Positions 40,823 through 49,365 of a stretch of DNA of 64,000 bases are shown piece after piece (positions within the stretch are counted from its first letter, which is position 1; the number at the start of each line of letters is the position of its first letter). The translations under genes and the position numbers were made by a program. The notes under the pieces are model-generated. The model worked only from the letters and a program-made list of their open reading frames with translations, was not told where the DNA came from and made no database searches. Source of the DNA: Galbitalea sp036271795 (lineage in GTDB: Bacteria > Actinomycetota > Actinomycetes > Actinomycetales > Microbacteriaceae); NCBI GenBank assembly GCA_036271795.1, contig DATAZY010000002.1, forward strand, positions 1-64,000, read 5' to 3'.

Positions 40823-42130
40823 ATGCCAACTATCACCGCCGTAACCAGCCACGACGTGAGATATCCAACGTCGCTGACCGCAGACGGTTCGGACGCGATG
40901 AACAAAGACGGCGACTATTCCGCGGCCTACGTGGTCATCCATACGGACGATCCCGCGCTGAAGGGCTACGGCTTCACGTTTACCATCGGGCGCGGAAACG
41001 ACCTGTGCGTTGAGGCGGCCCGTCAGCGCGGCCTGCCGCTCGTAGGCCGTTCGGTCGAGGAGTCGGTCGCCGACCTCGGTGGCGTCTATCGCGATCTCAA
41101 CGGCGACTCGCAGTTGCGCTGGCTCGGACCCGAGAAGGGCGTGGAGCATCTCGCGCTCGCCGCGGTGATGAACGCCATGTGGGACCTGGCCGCGCGCGTC
41201 GCTGGTAAGCCCCTGTGGCGACTCCTCGCAGACATGACGCCGGAGCAGTTGGTCGATGCGGCCGATCTCAAGTACCTCTCGGATGCGATCACGCGCGACG
41301 AGGCCATCGCCATGCTCGCCGAGCTGGTACCGACTCGGAACGAGAGGATAGCCGAACTCACCGAGACGGGCTATCCCTGCTACACGACGAGCGCGGGCTG
41401 GCTGGGGTACAGCGACGAGAAGCTTCGTCGCCTGCTGCAGGAGGCGGTCGACGAGGGCTATCACCACGTCAAACTGAAGGTCGGTGCCAATCGCGAGGAC
41501 GACATCCGTCGGCTGGGGATCGCTCGTGAGGTCATTGGTCCGGATGCCAAGCTGATGATCGACGCCAACCAGGTTTGGGATGTGCCCGAGGCGATCGATT
41601 GGATCGGTGACCTTGCAAGGTTCAACCCGCACTGGGTAGAGGAGCCGACAAGTCCGGATGACGTTCTCGGCCACGCGGCCATCCGCTCCGCGATCGCACC
41701 CATCGGTGTGGCCACGGGAGAGCACGGGATGAATCGGGTGCTGTTCAAGCAGTTCTTTCAGGCTGAAGCCATCGATTTCTGCCAGCTCGACTCTGCGCGG
41801 CTGGGCAGCATCAACGAGATCCTCGCGGTCTACTTCATGGCAAAGAAGTTTGGAATACCGGTGTGCCCGCACGCGGGAGGCGTTGGGCTGTGCGAGCTCG
41901 TGCAGCACCTGTCGATCTTTGACTATGTCGCGGTGTCCGGTTCACTCGAGAACCGCGTGACCGAGTACGTTGACCACCTGCATGAACACTTCGTCGACCC
42001 GTGCATCGTCGAGAACGGGGCATACGTGCTTCCGACCCGACCCGGCTACAGCGCGCAGATGTTCGACGAGTCCGTCGCGGAATTCACGTTCCCGACCGGG
42101 CGCTACTGGTCTTCGTCCAGCACGGGCTGA
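40823..42130 (+). CDS. fucD: L-fuconate dehydratase
   Basis: 435 residues, enolase superfamily. Catalytic residues line up with the characterised L-fuconate dehydratase: Lys217 and Lys219 (VKLKVG), metal ligands Asp247 (MIDANQ), Glu273 (WVEEP) and Glu300 (TGEHG), and His350 (CPHAGG). The signature segments DLKYLSDAITRDEA and CYTTSAGWLGYSDEKL are specific to this enzyme group. It converts L-fuconate to 2-keto-3-deoxy-L-fuconate. It follows the aldose dehydrogenase gene by 15 bp and overlaps the convergent regulator gene by 28 bp. Confidence 0.95.
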   Translation: MPTITAVTSHDVRYPTSLTADGSDAMNKDGDYSAAYVVIHTDDPALKGYGFTFTIGRGNDLCVEAARQRGLPLVGRSVEESVADLGGVYRDLNGDSQLRWLGPEKGVEHLALAAVMNAMWDLAARVAGKPLWRLLADMTPEQLVDAADLKYLSDAITRDEAIAMLAELVPTRNERIAELTETGYPCYTTSAGWLGYSDEKLRRLLQEAVDEGYHHVKLKVGANREDDIRRLGIAREVIGPDAKLMIDANQVWDVPEAIDWIGDLARFNPHWVEEPTSPDDVLGHAAIRSAIAPIGVATGEHGMNRVLFKQFFQAEAIDFCQLDSARLGSINEILAVYFMAKKFGIPVCPHAGGVGLCELVQHLSIFDYVAVSGSLENRVTEYVDHLHEHFVDPCIVENGAYVLPTRPGYSAQMFDESVAEFTFPTGRYWSSSSTG

Positions 42131-42861
42131 TCCTGAACATAGTCCTCGACAACGAGCAGGTGGTGTCCCATTAGCAGGCGCGCGCGATCGGGGTGATGCG
42201 CCTGCAGGGCCCCAAGGATCGCCAGGTGCTCGCCGTGCGCGGTCACGACCTGGCCCTGGTTGTGCAGTCCGAGCCAGAGCCTGGCGCGCTGGGTCCGGTT
42301 GGCCAATGCATCGATGAGCGCGGAGAGCGCGGAGTTGTTCGAGGCCTGCGCCACGACGTGATGGAAGGCGATGTCCGCCTCCATGATCGCCTCGTGGTCG
42401 AGTTGTTCTCGTTCGACGATGAGTGGCGCTACTTGCTCCATGATGGCGGCGGCCTCGGCGAGTTGCTCGTCCGTGATGTACAGCGCCGCCCGTGCTGCGG
42501 CTTCGGTCTCCAGGATGCGACGCACGGTGTGAAGGTCGTGCCGATGCTCCGGAGCCTGCAGATCGACCATGAACCCCATAGGTGCGAGAAGCAGGTTCGA
42601 GTCGAGGGAGGTTACGTAGGTGCCATCGCCCTGACGGGTCTCGAGCACTCCCATGATGCACAGGGCACGAACGCCTTCGCGAAGTGATCCACGGGAGACG
42701 CCGAGCGAGACCGCGAGATCCTTCTCGATGGGAAGGCGGGAACCGGGCCCGAGCGCGCCCGTTGTGATCATGTGTTTGATGCCCTGGAGCACGACGTCGG
42801 TCTGCGACAGGCTGCCCGCGGGCGACGCAGGATTCTCGGTGATGGGCAGTGCCGAAGTCAT
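42103..42861 (-). CDS. FadR/GntR-family regulator (FCD domain), probable fucose-cluster regulator
   Basis: 252 residues. The N-terminal winged helix LPIEKDLAVSLGVSRGSLREGVRALCIMGVLETRQGDGTYV (residues ~43-84) is followed by an FCD ligand domain: LHTVRRILETEAAARAALYITDEQLAEA, then DIAFHHVVAQASNNSALSALIDAL, and a final HLAILGALQAHHPDRARLLMGHHLL with the metal-binding His pattern. It lies convergent to fucD and divergent from the gene at 43016. Two inverted copies of TTCATCTGATC lie in the shared promoter region and a third lies before the importer, so it likely represses the whole cluster until a pathway acid binds. Confidence 0.92.
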   Translation of the reverse strand: MTSALPITENPASPAGSLSQTDVVLQGIKHMITTGALGPGSRLPIEKDLAVSLGVSRGSLREGVRALCIMGVLETRQGDGTYVTSLDSNLLLAPMGFMVDLQAPEHRHDLHTVRRILETEAAARAALYITDEQLAEAAAIMEQVAPLIVEREQLDHEAIMEADIAFHHVVAQASNNSALSALIDALANRTQRARLWLGLHNQGQVVTAHGEHLAILGALQAHHPDRARLLMGHHLLVVEDYVQDQPVLDEDQ

Positions 42862-42915
42862 GGCGTCATTCTATGGCCGGGTCGTGCCCGTAGGCACAAG
42901 CGGTACGAGTGGGGT

Positions 42916-42993
42916 ATTCATCTGATCAATCCCGACATTATGCCATGTTGAGCGCCGTTCATGGGTAGCATGGAGCCAAAGATCAGATGAAAC
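42916..42993. promoter_or_regulatory. Two inverted operator sites in a divergent promoter
   Basis: TTCATCTGATC at 42917-42927 and its reverse complement GATCAGATGAA at 42981-42991, with sites facing each other 64 bp apart. They lie between the FadR-type regulator gene and the gene at 43016. An identical 11-mer stands at 45857-45867 before the importer operon. Regulator-operator pairing is inferred from position and recurrence. Confidence 0.6.
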
Positions 42994-43015
42994 AACCACT
43001 CGAAGATGAGGCCTA

Positions 43016-44200
43016 GTGACGTCGCCCGACACCGGCAATTCCGAAACGGCGCTCAGGGTAGCGAGCGTTCGACCAGTCCTGCTCTCGGCCACTTATGCAC
43101 CGGGGGAGGAGCTGACCTGGGTCGGTGGCACGATCTGGTCCTGGGATGCTGCGCTTGTCGAAGTAACGCTGAGCGACGGCACGACGGGCCTCGGCGAGGC
43201 CGGGGCCGGGATCATGGCGGCTCAGGCGGTGCCTGGCATTGTCGCCGCGTTCACGCCGTACCTGTTGGACGTGGACTTCGCGCACCCGCTGGAGGTGGCC
43301 GGTCATCTGCGCGCGTACACGGCCTTTTGGTCGCGGGGCGGCATCCTGAACGGCGTCGCCGGGGCGATCGAGACGGCCTGTCTTGACGCGGTAGCCAAAC
43401 GAAACGGCGTGCCCGCGTATGAGCTCCTTGGTGGAGCGAAGCGGTCGAGCATCGAGACCTACGCGAGTGGTGGGCTCGGTACGACGTTCGAACAGATTGC
43501 GGACTGGATGCGCGCCCAGGTCGACGCGGGGTTCCGCACCGTGAAGTTCCGCGCGATGACCGACCCTGATACGACGCTCCGGCTGCTCGACCACGTCGTC
43601 CCCGCGCTCCCCATCGGGATCCGGTTCGTGCTGGATGCTGTGCAGGGCTGCGCATCGTCGCCGTGGAGCATGGACGACGCGATCCGCGTCGGGCGGGATG
43701 TCGCGGCGAGGGGTGCCCGCTGGTACGAGGAGCCCTGCTTCGCGGGCGACCTCGTCGGCTACGCGAAGGTTCGTTCGGAGTTGGACGTGCCGATCTCGGG
43801 CGTCGAATCCAACGGGACAGTTCGGGAGTTCGCCGAGCTCATTTCGGTGAGTGGGATCGACATTGCCCAGCCCGACGTGACCTTTGTGGGCGGTCCGGCG
43901 GCATTCTCGGAAGTCGCGGCGCTCGCCTCGGCGGCAGGACTAGCGTGCGTTCCCCACGTGTGGGGTAGCGGGGTGACGTTCTCGGCAAACCTCCACGCGG
44001 CGCTGGCCGAGGCCTCGGTCGAACTGTTCGAATACTGCACGCTGCCGAATCCGTTGCGCGACGCGCTGCTGGTCGAACCCGTCGGATTCGAGGACGGGAT
44101 GCTGAGCGCACCAACTACGCCCGGACTCGGCGTGGCACTCACGCCCGAACTCGAACGCGAGTTTGCGTTTGTTCCCGGAGGTGGCCATGTCATTCGCTGA
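43016..44200 (+). CDS. Enolase-superfamily (mandelate racemase-like) enzyme
   Basis: 394 residues from GTG 43016. The superfamily barrel residues can be placed: Lys177 and Arg179 (TVKFRA, a KxR in place of KxK), metal ligands Asp207 (VLDAVQG), Glu239 (WYEEP) and Glu264 (GVESN), and an Asp287/His314 pair (QPDVTF, PHVWGSG). It is clearly different from FucD and could be a second acid-sugar dehydratase or a racemase/cycloisomerase. It overlaps the RraA-type gene by 14 nt and is transcribed from the operator-bearing promoter. Substrate unassigned; a related hexonate or galactonate is plausible. Confidence 0.88.
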   Translation: MTSPDTGNSETALRVASVRPVLLSATYAPGEELTWVGGTIWSWDAALVEVTLSDGTTGLGEAGAGIMAAQAVPGIVAAFTPYLLDVDFAHPLEVAGHLRAYTAFWSRGGILNGVAGAIETACLDAVAKRNGVPAYELLGGAKRSSIETYASGGLGTTFEQIADWMRAQVDAGFRTVKFRAMTDPDTTLRLLDHVVPALPIGIRFVLDAVQGCASSPWSMDDAIRVGRDVAARGARWYEEPCFAGDLVGYAKVRSELDVPISGVESNGTVREFAELISVSGIDIAQPDVTFVGGPAAFSEVAALASAAGLACVPHVWGSGVTFSANLHAALAEASVELFEYCTLPNPLRDALLVEPVGFEDGMLSAPTTPGLGVALTPELEREFAFVPGGGHVIR

Positions 44201-44858
44201 ACGCCCGAGATTCCTCGTGCGGCCCGGCGATGAGAATCTCACCTCGGCAGTGCTGAGTGATTCACTCGATGCCGCGGGACTTCGGTCCCAGGTGCTCGAA
44301 CGCAGGCTCGCGCCGTTGGTACCCGGCTCTCGAGCCTTTGGGCGAGCCTGGACCGTGCGGTTCGAACCCTCGACAACCGACCATCCCGACGATCCGTACG
44401 GCGAAGCGATCGACTACATTTCGGCCATCCAGCCAGGTGAGATTGCCCTCATCGGAACCGGCCAGAGCAACGAGTCCGCGTTCTGGGGAGAGCTGTTTAG
44501 CGCCGCTGCGATTGGCGCCGGCGCGGTCGGTGTCGTGACCGATGGCAACCTGCGTGACACGGAGAAGATCATCGGCCTGGGATTTCCCGCGTTTTCGGTC
44601 TCGCGACGACCGATCGATTATCGAGCACGGATGCGCGTGGCCGAGATCGGAGGCTCCGTGCGGCTCTGCGGGGTGGACGTCTCCGTCGGCGACCTCGTAC
44701 TCGCCGACGACGACGGTGTGGTCGTGATCCCGCGCGCCCGCGAGGATGAAGTGCTCGGCCTGGCACGCGCTCGCGCGGCCGCCGAGTCGACGGTGCTCCG
44801 CGAGCTGCTCGCGGGGGAGACACTGCGGGCAGTATGGAACCGGCACGGCGTTCTTTAG
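44187..44858 (+). CDS. RraA-family protein, probable 4-hydroxy-4-methyl-2-oxoglutarate-aldolase type
   Basis: 223 residues from ATG 44187 with GGAGGTGG upstream. The RraA-like fold segment GELFSAAAIGAGAVGVVTDGNLRDTEKI is at residues 101-128, with Arg123-Asp124, the pair that in the characterised HMG aldolase binds pyruvate and the divalent metal. The end VCPGD-like segment appears as VSVGDLVLADDDGVVVIPR. In this cluster it could split a 2-keto acid into pyruvate and an aldehyde, giving a second exit beside the hydrolase at 50496. RraA-fold proteins have other roles, so the reaction is inferred. Confidence 0.82.
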   Translation: MSFAERPRFLVRPGDENLTSAVLSDSLDAAGLRSQVLERRLAPLVPGSRAFGRAWTVRFEPSTTDHPDDPYGEAIDYISAIQPGEIALIGTGQSNESAFWGELFSAAAIGAGAVGVVTDGNLRDTEKIIGLGFPAFSVSRRPIDYRARMRVAEIGGSVRLCGVDVSVGDLVLADDDGVVVIPRAREDEVLGLARARAAAESTVLRELLAGETLRAVWNRHGVL

Positions 44859-44898
44859 TCCGCGCGCAGCGCGAGAACCACGGGAGCGGGAGGGGCAC

Positions 44899-45786
44899 AT
44901 GCCAGAGATCATCATCGACGCCCATCAGCACGTGTGGGACCCGGCGAGGGCAGACTATGGCTGGTTGGGACCCGAACTGGCTCCCATCAACGGCGCGATG
45001 GAGTTTGCCGAGTTGCGACCCTCCCTGAGCCGGGCGGGGATCGACGGAACCGTTCTCGTGCAGTCCGCGGACAACGACGAAGACACCGGCCTGATGTTGG
45101 ACGTCGCCGGCCAGAATCCCGAGATCGTTGCGGTCGTCGCCTATGTACCACTCGCCCGGCCTGCCGCAGCGAGTGCCCGGCTCGAGCTGTATCGCGACAA
45201 CAGCCTCATCGTGGGCATCCGGAATCTGATCCACAACATTCCGGACCCGGAGTGGCTACTTCGACCGGATGTCGACGAGGGTCTCGGACTGCTCGAGGAT
45301 GCCGGGATGACCTTCGATCTGGTTGCCGTGCTGCCGGAGCATCTCGCGCTGGTCCCAACGTTGGTCGAGCGACATCCTCGCCTGCGGATTGTCATCGATC
45401 ACCTGGCTAAGCCGCCGGTCGGTCTCGGTGAACGGGAGCCGTGGTGGAGCCTGATCGCGGTCGCCGCGGAAAGCCCTAGCGTCTTCGCGAAGGTGAGCGG
45501 GCTCTACTCGGCGACCGCGGATTCCGGATCGTGGACACCCGACCAGGTTCGTCCGTATCTGGATCGGGCGCTCGATTGTTTTGGCGCGTCGCGACTGATG
45601 TACGGCGGGGACTGGCCGATCTCGATCCTCTCCGGCGGCTACGACCGGGTGTGGGACGGGCTCAGTCTTCTCTTCGACGAATTGCCGGCGCCGGATCGAA
45701 TCAGCATCCTGGGCGGGACCGCGCGCAACTTCTATCGGATTGATCCGGTTCGTCTGGGCACGCTTAAGGCAAAAAAGGTCGAATAA
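44899..45786 (+). CDS. Amidohydrolase 2 family lactonase (probable L-fuconolactonase)
   Basis: 295 residues from ATG 44899. The metal-site start IIIDAHQHVWDPARADYGWLG (His9, His11), the middle segment IVIDHLAKPP (near residue 168) and the end MYGGDWPISILSGGYDRV (near 235, catalytic Asp) match the L-fuconolactonase/2-pyrone-4,6-dicarboxylate hydrolase branch of COG3618. It would open L-fuconolactone made by the dehydrogenase at 39821 to L-fuconate for FucD. It is 40 bp after the RraA-type gene and probably in the same operon. Confidence 0.9.
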   Translation: MPEIIIDAHQHVWDPARADYGWLGPELAPINGAMEFAELRPSLSRAGIDGTVLVQSADNDEDTGLMLDVAGQNPEIVAVVAYVPLARPAAASARLELYRDNSLIVGIRNLIHNIPDPEWLLRPDVDEGLGLLEDAGMTFDLVAVLPEHLALVPTLVERHPRLRIVIDHLAKPPVGLGEREPWWSLIAVAAESPSVFAKVSGLYSATADSGSWTPDQVRPYLDRALDCFGASRLMYGGDWPISILSGGYDRVWDGLSLLFDELPAPDRISILGGTARNFYRIDPVRLGTLKAKKVE

Positions 45787-45854
45787 TCCAATCACTTTCA
45801 CGAATTCTCACAACTAAACGGCCATTTCGGGCGTTGAGCGAAGTAATTAGATGC

Positions 45855-45873
45855 AATTCATCTGATCTATAGT
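45855..45873. promoter_or_regulatory. Third operator copy, before the importer operon
   Basis: TTCATCTGATC at 45857-45867 is identical to the two sites at 42917 and 42981. A -10-like TATAGT (45868-45873) starts at the next base, so a bound regulator would block RNA polymerase. The importer's binding-protein gene starts at 45979, about 105 bp downstream, leaving a ~100-nt leader. Confidence 0.55.
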
Positions 45874-45978
45874 ACGATCGACAAAACTGGGATTCGACAA
45901 CGAACCTTCGCCCAGTTGCACTAAGCGGCAGATACACGACGGCGTGTTCCCTACGCCTCAACATCACAAGGAGTGTCA

Positions 45979-47307
45979 ATGAAGACAAGAAAGTTGTTGT
46001 CGGTGACAACGACCGTGGCGGCAATCGCCATGGTCGGTCTTGCCCTGTCCGGGTGTTCCAGCAGCCCCAAGAGCGCAAGCACCGGAACCCAGACCGACTC
46101 GGGTGGACCAATCACCGTCTGGGTCGACGCACCTCGGGTGCCTGCGGCAGACGCCTTCAAGAAGGCTTACCCGAACATCAAGATCAACATCGTGCAGATC
46201 GACAGCACAGTCGGCGCCACGACCACCGAGCAGCACTTCGCCCAGTTCGACGCCGCGAAGAAGGGATGGCCGGACGCGATCTTCTTCCCCTCAAACGACG
46301 ACGTCGCCTGGGCGGCCAAGACCGGCTACACCGCCAACATGAGCAAGGACACCCCGGACCTGGTCAACGGCTACACCAAGACGGCGCTGGCATCCTGCTT
46401 CATCGACGGCAAGTACCAGTGCCTCCGCAACGACGCCGCGCCGGACGTGTTCTGGTACAACGCCGCACTGTTCAAGCAGTGGGGCTACACGGTCCCGAAG
46501 ACCTGGGCAGACTACGAGTCCCTCGCGGTCAAGATCGCGCAGGATCACCCCGGCTACATCAGCGGCTTCACGGGCGACGCCTACGCGCCGAACCGTTACC
46601 TCTGGGCGTCGGACTGCCCGACCAACGTCGCGGTCAACCCGACGACGGTTGAGATCAACTTCCAGGACCCAAAGTGCACGCGTGCCGAGGATCTGCTCTC
46701 GACACTGTCGAACGCCAAGGCGCTGTCTACGGACGGAATCTTCGATGCGGATGCAACCACCGCGGGCCAGAAGCTCGCCATGAGCCCCGGTGCAGCATGG
46801 TGGGGCAACTACCTTTTCGAGACGACCTGGAAGCTGCCCAAGGGAACCATGCAGGCGGCTCCCGGTCTGACCTGGCCCGGATCATCCACAATTCAGATGG
46901 GTGACGAAGGTGGCGGACTGTGGGGCATGTCGTCCCACATCAAGGGCAAGGAACTGAAGAACGCCGAGACGTTCATGAAGTTCGTCGCTAGTGACCCGCG
47001 ATGGGAAGTTGCGCTGACGACCGGTCTGCCTGCCTTCACGGCGGAGCAGGCGCCGTGGCTGGCGAAGCAGGCGTCCGACGACTACTACGCGGACACCAAG
47101 GCGACGCTCGCAACCTTCGCTCCGGCCATCAACACCGTGCCGGGTGACTACAGCTACCTGCTGTACGACACCGGCGGAGAATGGACGTCGACAATCGCGA
47201 AAGACCTCGCGGCGGGCCAGCCGTTCTCGACGGCCTGGTCGGACTTCTCCACCGACCTGGTCTCGAAGGCAAAGGCGGCTGGCTACACCGTAGTCACCTC
47301 CAAGTAA
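45979..47307 (+). CDS. ABC sugar importer substrate-binding lipoprotein
   Basis: 442 residues from ATG 45979 with AAGGAG upstream. The signal peptide ends in lipobox LSGC (Cys near residue 23) followed by a Ser-rich linker. The mature protein follows family 1 sugar-binding proteins: ITVWVDAPRVPAADAFKKAYPNIKINIVQID, YFPSNDDVAWAAK-like, DVFWYNAALFKQWGYTVPKTWADYESLAVKI, and a C-terminal FSTAWSDFSTDLVSKAKA. It would bind the sugar (or a lactone or acid form) outside the cell. The two permeases follow after an mRNA hairpin. No dedicated ATPase gene is present, so a shared MsmK/UgpC-type ATPase encoded elsewhere is expected. Confidence 0.93.
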   Translation: MKTRKLLSVTTTVAAIAMVGLALSGCSSSPKSASTGTQTDSGGPITVWVDAPRVPAADAFKKAYPNIKINIVQIDSTVGATTTEQHFAQFDAAKKGWPDAIFFPSNDDVAWAAKTGYTANMSKDTPDLVNGYTKTALASCFIDGKYQCLRNDAAPDVFWYNAALFKQWGYTVPKTWADYESLAVKIAQDHPGYISGFTGDAYAPNRYLWASDCPTNVAVNPTTVEINFQDPKCTRAEDLLSTLSNAKALSTDGIFDADATTAGQKLAMSPGAAWWGNYLFETTWKLPKGTMQAAPGLTWPGSSTIQMGDEGGGLWGMSSHIKGKELKNAETFMKFVASDPRWEVALTTGLPAFTAEQAPWLAKQASDDYYADTKATLATFAPAINTVPGDYSYLLYDTGGEWTSTIAKDLAAGQPFSTAWSDFSTDLVSKAKAAGYTVVTSK

Positions 47308-47315
47308 GACAGCTC

Positions 47316-47380
47316 CACACACCGTTGGGGTGCGAGCAGGCGTACGAGTACGCTTGGCGACCGCACCCCAACGACGTGTG
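47316..47380 (+). promoter_or_regulatory. Nested mRNA hairpin between binding-protein and permease genes
   Basis: CGTTGGGGTGCG (47323-47334) pairs perfectly with CGCACCCCAACG (47362-47373), extended by CACAC/GTGTG after a two-base mismatch. Inside the loop, GCGTAC (47340-47345) pairs with GTACGC (47348-47353). There is no T run. Such structures between a binding-protein gene and its permeases usually protect the upstream mRNA and lower permease expression. Confidence 0.65.
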
Positions 47381-47436
47381 CACGGCAGCTCGTAGCTCGT
47401 GACACAACCAGCGTTTTTTCCAGAGGATTCAAGGAC

Positions 47437-48408
47437 ATGACTACCAATACCGTGCCGGCTCTTCTCGGGGCGGGCACGCCCGGGGTGGCCCGTCGTCGCC
47501 GCGCGCATCCGCCTATGCGCCGTCGCGAGGTGGCGGGCGCATGGACCCTGATGCTGCCCTACATCGTGCTTCTTCTGATCGGTGGAGTCATCCCGATCGG
47601 ATACGCCCTCTGGGTCAGCTTCCAGCAGAGCCCCACTCTGCTGCAGCCCAACCTGACCGGCTTCGGCGGGCTGGATGCCTATGCGAAAGCCATTACGGAT
47701 TTCCGGTTCGCCAAGACGTTTGAGGACATCTTCTCCGTCCTCATCATTTGGCTCCCGATCATGATCGTCGCGGTCGTCGGCCTTGCCTTGCTGGTTCACG
47801 CCAGTCCGGGTCGGTTCGGCAGCATCATGCGGTTCATTTACTACATCCCCGGCGCGCTCGGTGGAGTCGCAAACCTCATGCTGTGGGTCTACCTCCTGAA
47901 CCCCTCGCAGTCGCCAATCAGTGGATTCCTTCACGCGCTGGGGCTCACCACCATCAAGCAGGTGGTCGCGACTGCGGGGGATCTGCCGGTCATCCTCTCC
48001 GCCATGCTTCTGCTGCAGGGTCTCGGCCAGTGGGTCGTGACGGTCAACGGCGGACTCAACAGCATCCCGGAGGACATCCTCGAAGCGGCAAGTCTCGATG
48101 GCGCCAACGCCTGGCAGCTCGCCTGGCGGGTCAAGCTGCCGATGATCAGGCAGTGGATCGGGTACGCCGCGCTCCTCAACCTCGCGTACGGATTTCAGCT
48201 GTTCCTCGAGCCATATCTGCTCAACCAGGTCGCGTCGGGAGCGCTGCCGTCCGAGTACACGCCGACCCAGCTCGGGTACTGGTTCGCATTCGTTGGTCAT
48301 GACTTCCCCGCCGCCGCCGCGATGAGCGTCATCATCGTCATCATCACGCTCGCCATCGGGCTCGTCGTGGTCTTCCGCAGTGGCCTGTTCAGCGTTGAGG
48401 AGCACTGA
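47437..48408 (+). CDS. Sugar ABC transporter permease, MalF/UgpA type
   Basis: 323 residues from ATG 47437. A polar N-terminus (Arg-rich, residues 15-30) precedes six membrane spans, starting with LMLPYIVLLLIGGVIPIGYALWVSF. The EAA loop EDILEAASLDGANAWQLAWRVKLPMI near residues 212-240 contacts the ATPase. It pairs with the MalG-type permease, whose ATG overlaps this stop by one base. It forms the import channel for the sugar bound by the 45979 product. Confidence 0.93.
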   Translation: MTTNTVPALLGAGTPGVARRRRAHPPMRRREVAGAWTLMLPYIVLLLIGGVIPIGYALWVSFQQSPTLLQPNLTGFGGLDAYAKAITDFRFAKTFEDIFSVLIIWLPIMIVAVVGLALLVHASPGRFGSIMRFIYYIPGALGGVANLMLWVYLLNPSQSPISGFLHALGLTTIKQVVATAGDLPVILSAMLLLQGLGQWVVTVNGGLNSIPEDILEAASLDGANAWQLAWRVKLPMIRQWIGYAALLNLAYGFQLFLEPYLLNQVASGALPSEYTPTQLGYWFAFVGHDFPAAAAMSVIIVIITLAIGLVVVFRSGLFSVEEH

Positions 48409-49361
48409 TGACGACATCCACTCTGCCCCGGCGCACCGCGCCAACCCGGGTCGGCACCGTGCGCCGCTGGGATGCCGGTCGCATCACCCGCGTCGTCTTC
48501 ATGACGTTCATCGCGCTGGTCTTCCTCTATCCGCTCGTGGGATTCTTCGCTGTCGCGCTTCGCGGCGACGCGGGCGTCGCGGCCGGGACGGGCGGATTCC
48601 TGGGGCTCGGTGGAATCTCGTGGGCCGCCGTGCAGCACAGCTGGAACGAGATCTTTGCCTACGGCGGCCTCGACACTCCGCACGTCTATGTGACCTGGCT
48701 CGGCAACACGGTGTTCGTCGCGGTCGTGGGCGGTGTTCTCGCCCTCATTGCCGCACTGCCAACGGGTTACGCGCTAGCGCGCCTGCAGTTCCGGTTCCAG
48801 AGGCTGATCCTGATCGTCACCCTGCTCGCCATGGTGATGCCCAACACGGTTCTCGTGATCCCGCTCTTCCTCGAGGTCAACGCGGTGAACGCGGTGGGCG
48901 AGCTGTGGCCGGTCGCCATCATCATGGGATTCTTCCCCTTCGGCGTCTACCTTTCGTACATCCACTTTCGCACCGCCATGCCGCACGAGCTGGTGGAAGC
49001 CGCTCGGATCGACGGGCTGGGGGAGATCGCCATCTTCCTTCGCATTGCTCTCCCGATCTCGAGGCAGGCGGTCGCTCTCGTCGCCTTCTTCTCGTTCGTT
49101 GCGAACTGGACCAACTTCTTCCTGCCTCTCGCTCTACTGACCTCGAGTTTCGGAACACAGACCATCTCGGTCGGCATCCAGAGCCTCATCAGTTCCAGCC
49201 CGCTCTTCAACCCCACCGCCGCCGCGGGAACACCGATCAAGCTGTACATGCCTGAGCTGGCACTGGCGACAGCGATCAGCACAATCCCGCTCCTCATCGT
49301 GTTCATCGTCGCGCAGCGATTCCTCATCCGTGGACAAACTGTGGGCGCGGTCAAGGGCTAG
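48408..49361 (+). CDS. Sugar ABC transporter permease, MalG/UgpE type
   Basis: 317 residues from ATG 48408. Six membrane spans, and the EAA loop PHELVEAARIDGLGEIAIFLRIALPIS near residues 195-222 is intact. TGYALARLQFRFQRLILIVTLLAMVMP near 125-150 is typical of MalG-like permeases. One-base overlap with the previous gene; the oxidoreductase gene follows 4 bp after its stop. Confidence 0.93.
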   Translation: MTTSTLPRRTAPTRVGTVRRWDAGRITRVVFMTFIALVFLYPLVGFFAVALRGDAGVAAGTGGFLGLGGISWAAVQHSWNEIFAYGGLDTPHVYVTWLGNTVFVAVVGGVLALIAALPTGYALARLQFRFQRLILIVTLLAMVMPNTVLVIPLFLEVNAVNAVGELWPVAIIMGFFPFGVYLSYIHFRTAMPHELVEAARIDGLGEIAIFLRIALPISRQAVALVAFFSFVANWTNFFLPLALLTSSFGTQTISVGIQSLISSSPLFNPTAAAGTPIKLYMPELALATAISTIPLLIVFIVAQRFLIRGQTVGAVKG

Positions 49362-49365
49362 GTTC

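Noticed and set aside
46882..48444. Minus-strand frame of 520 codons antisense to the sugar importer genes
   Set aside because: Translation is Arg/Glu/His-rich without any domain, and it crosses two well-supported genes and the intercistronic hairpin.
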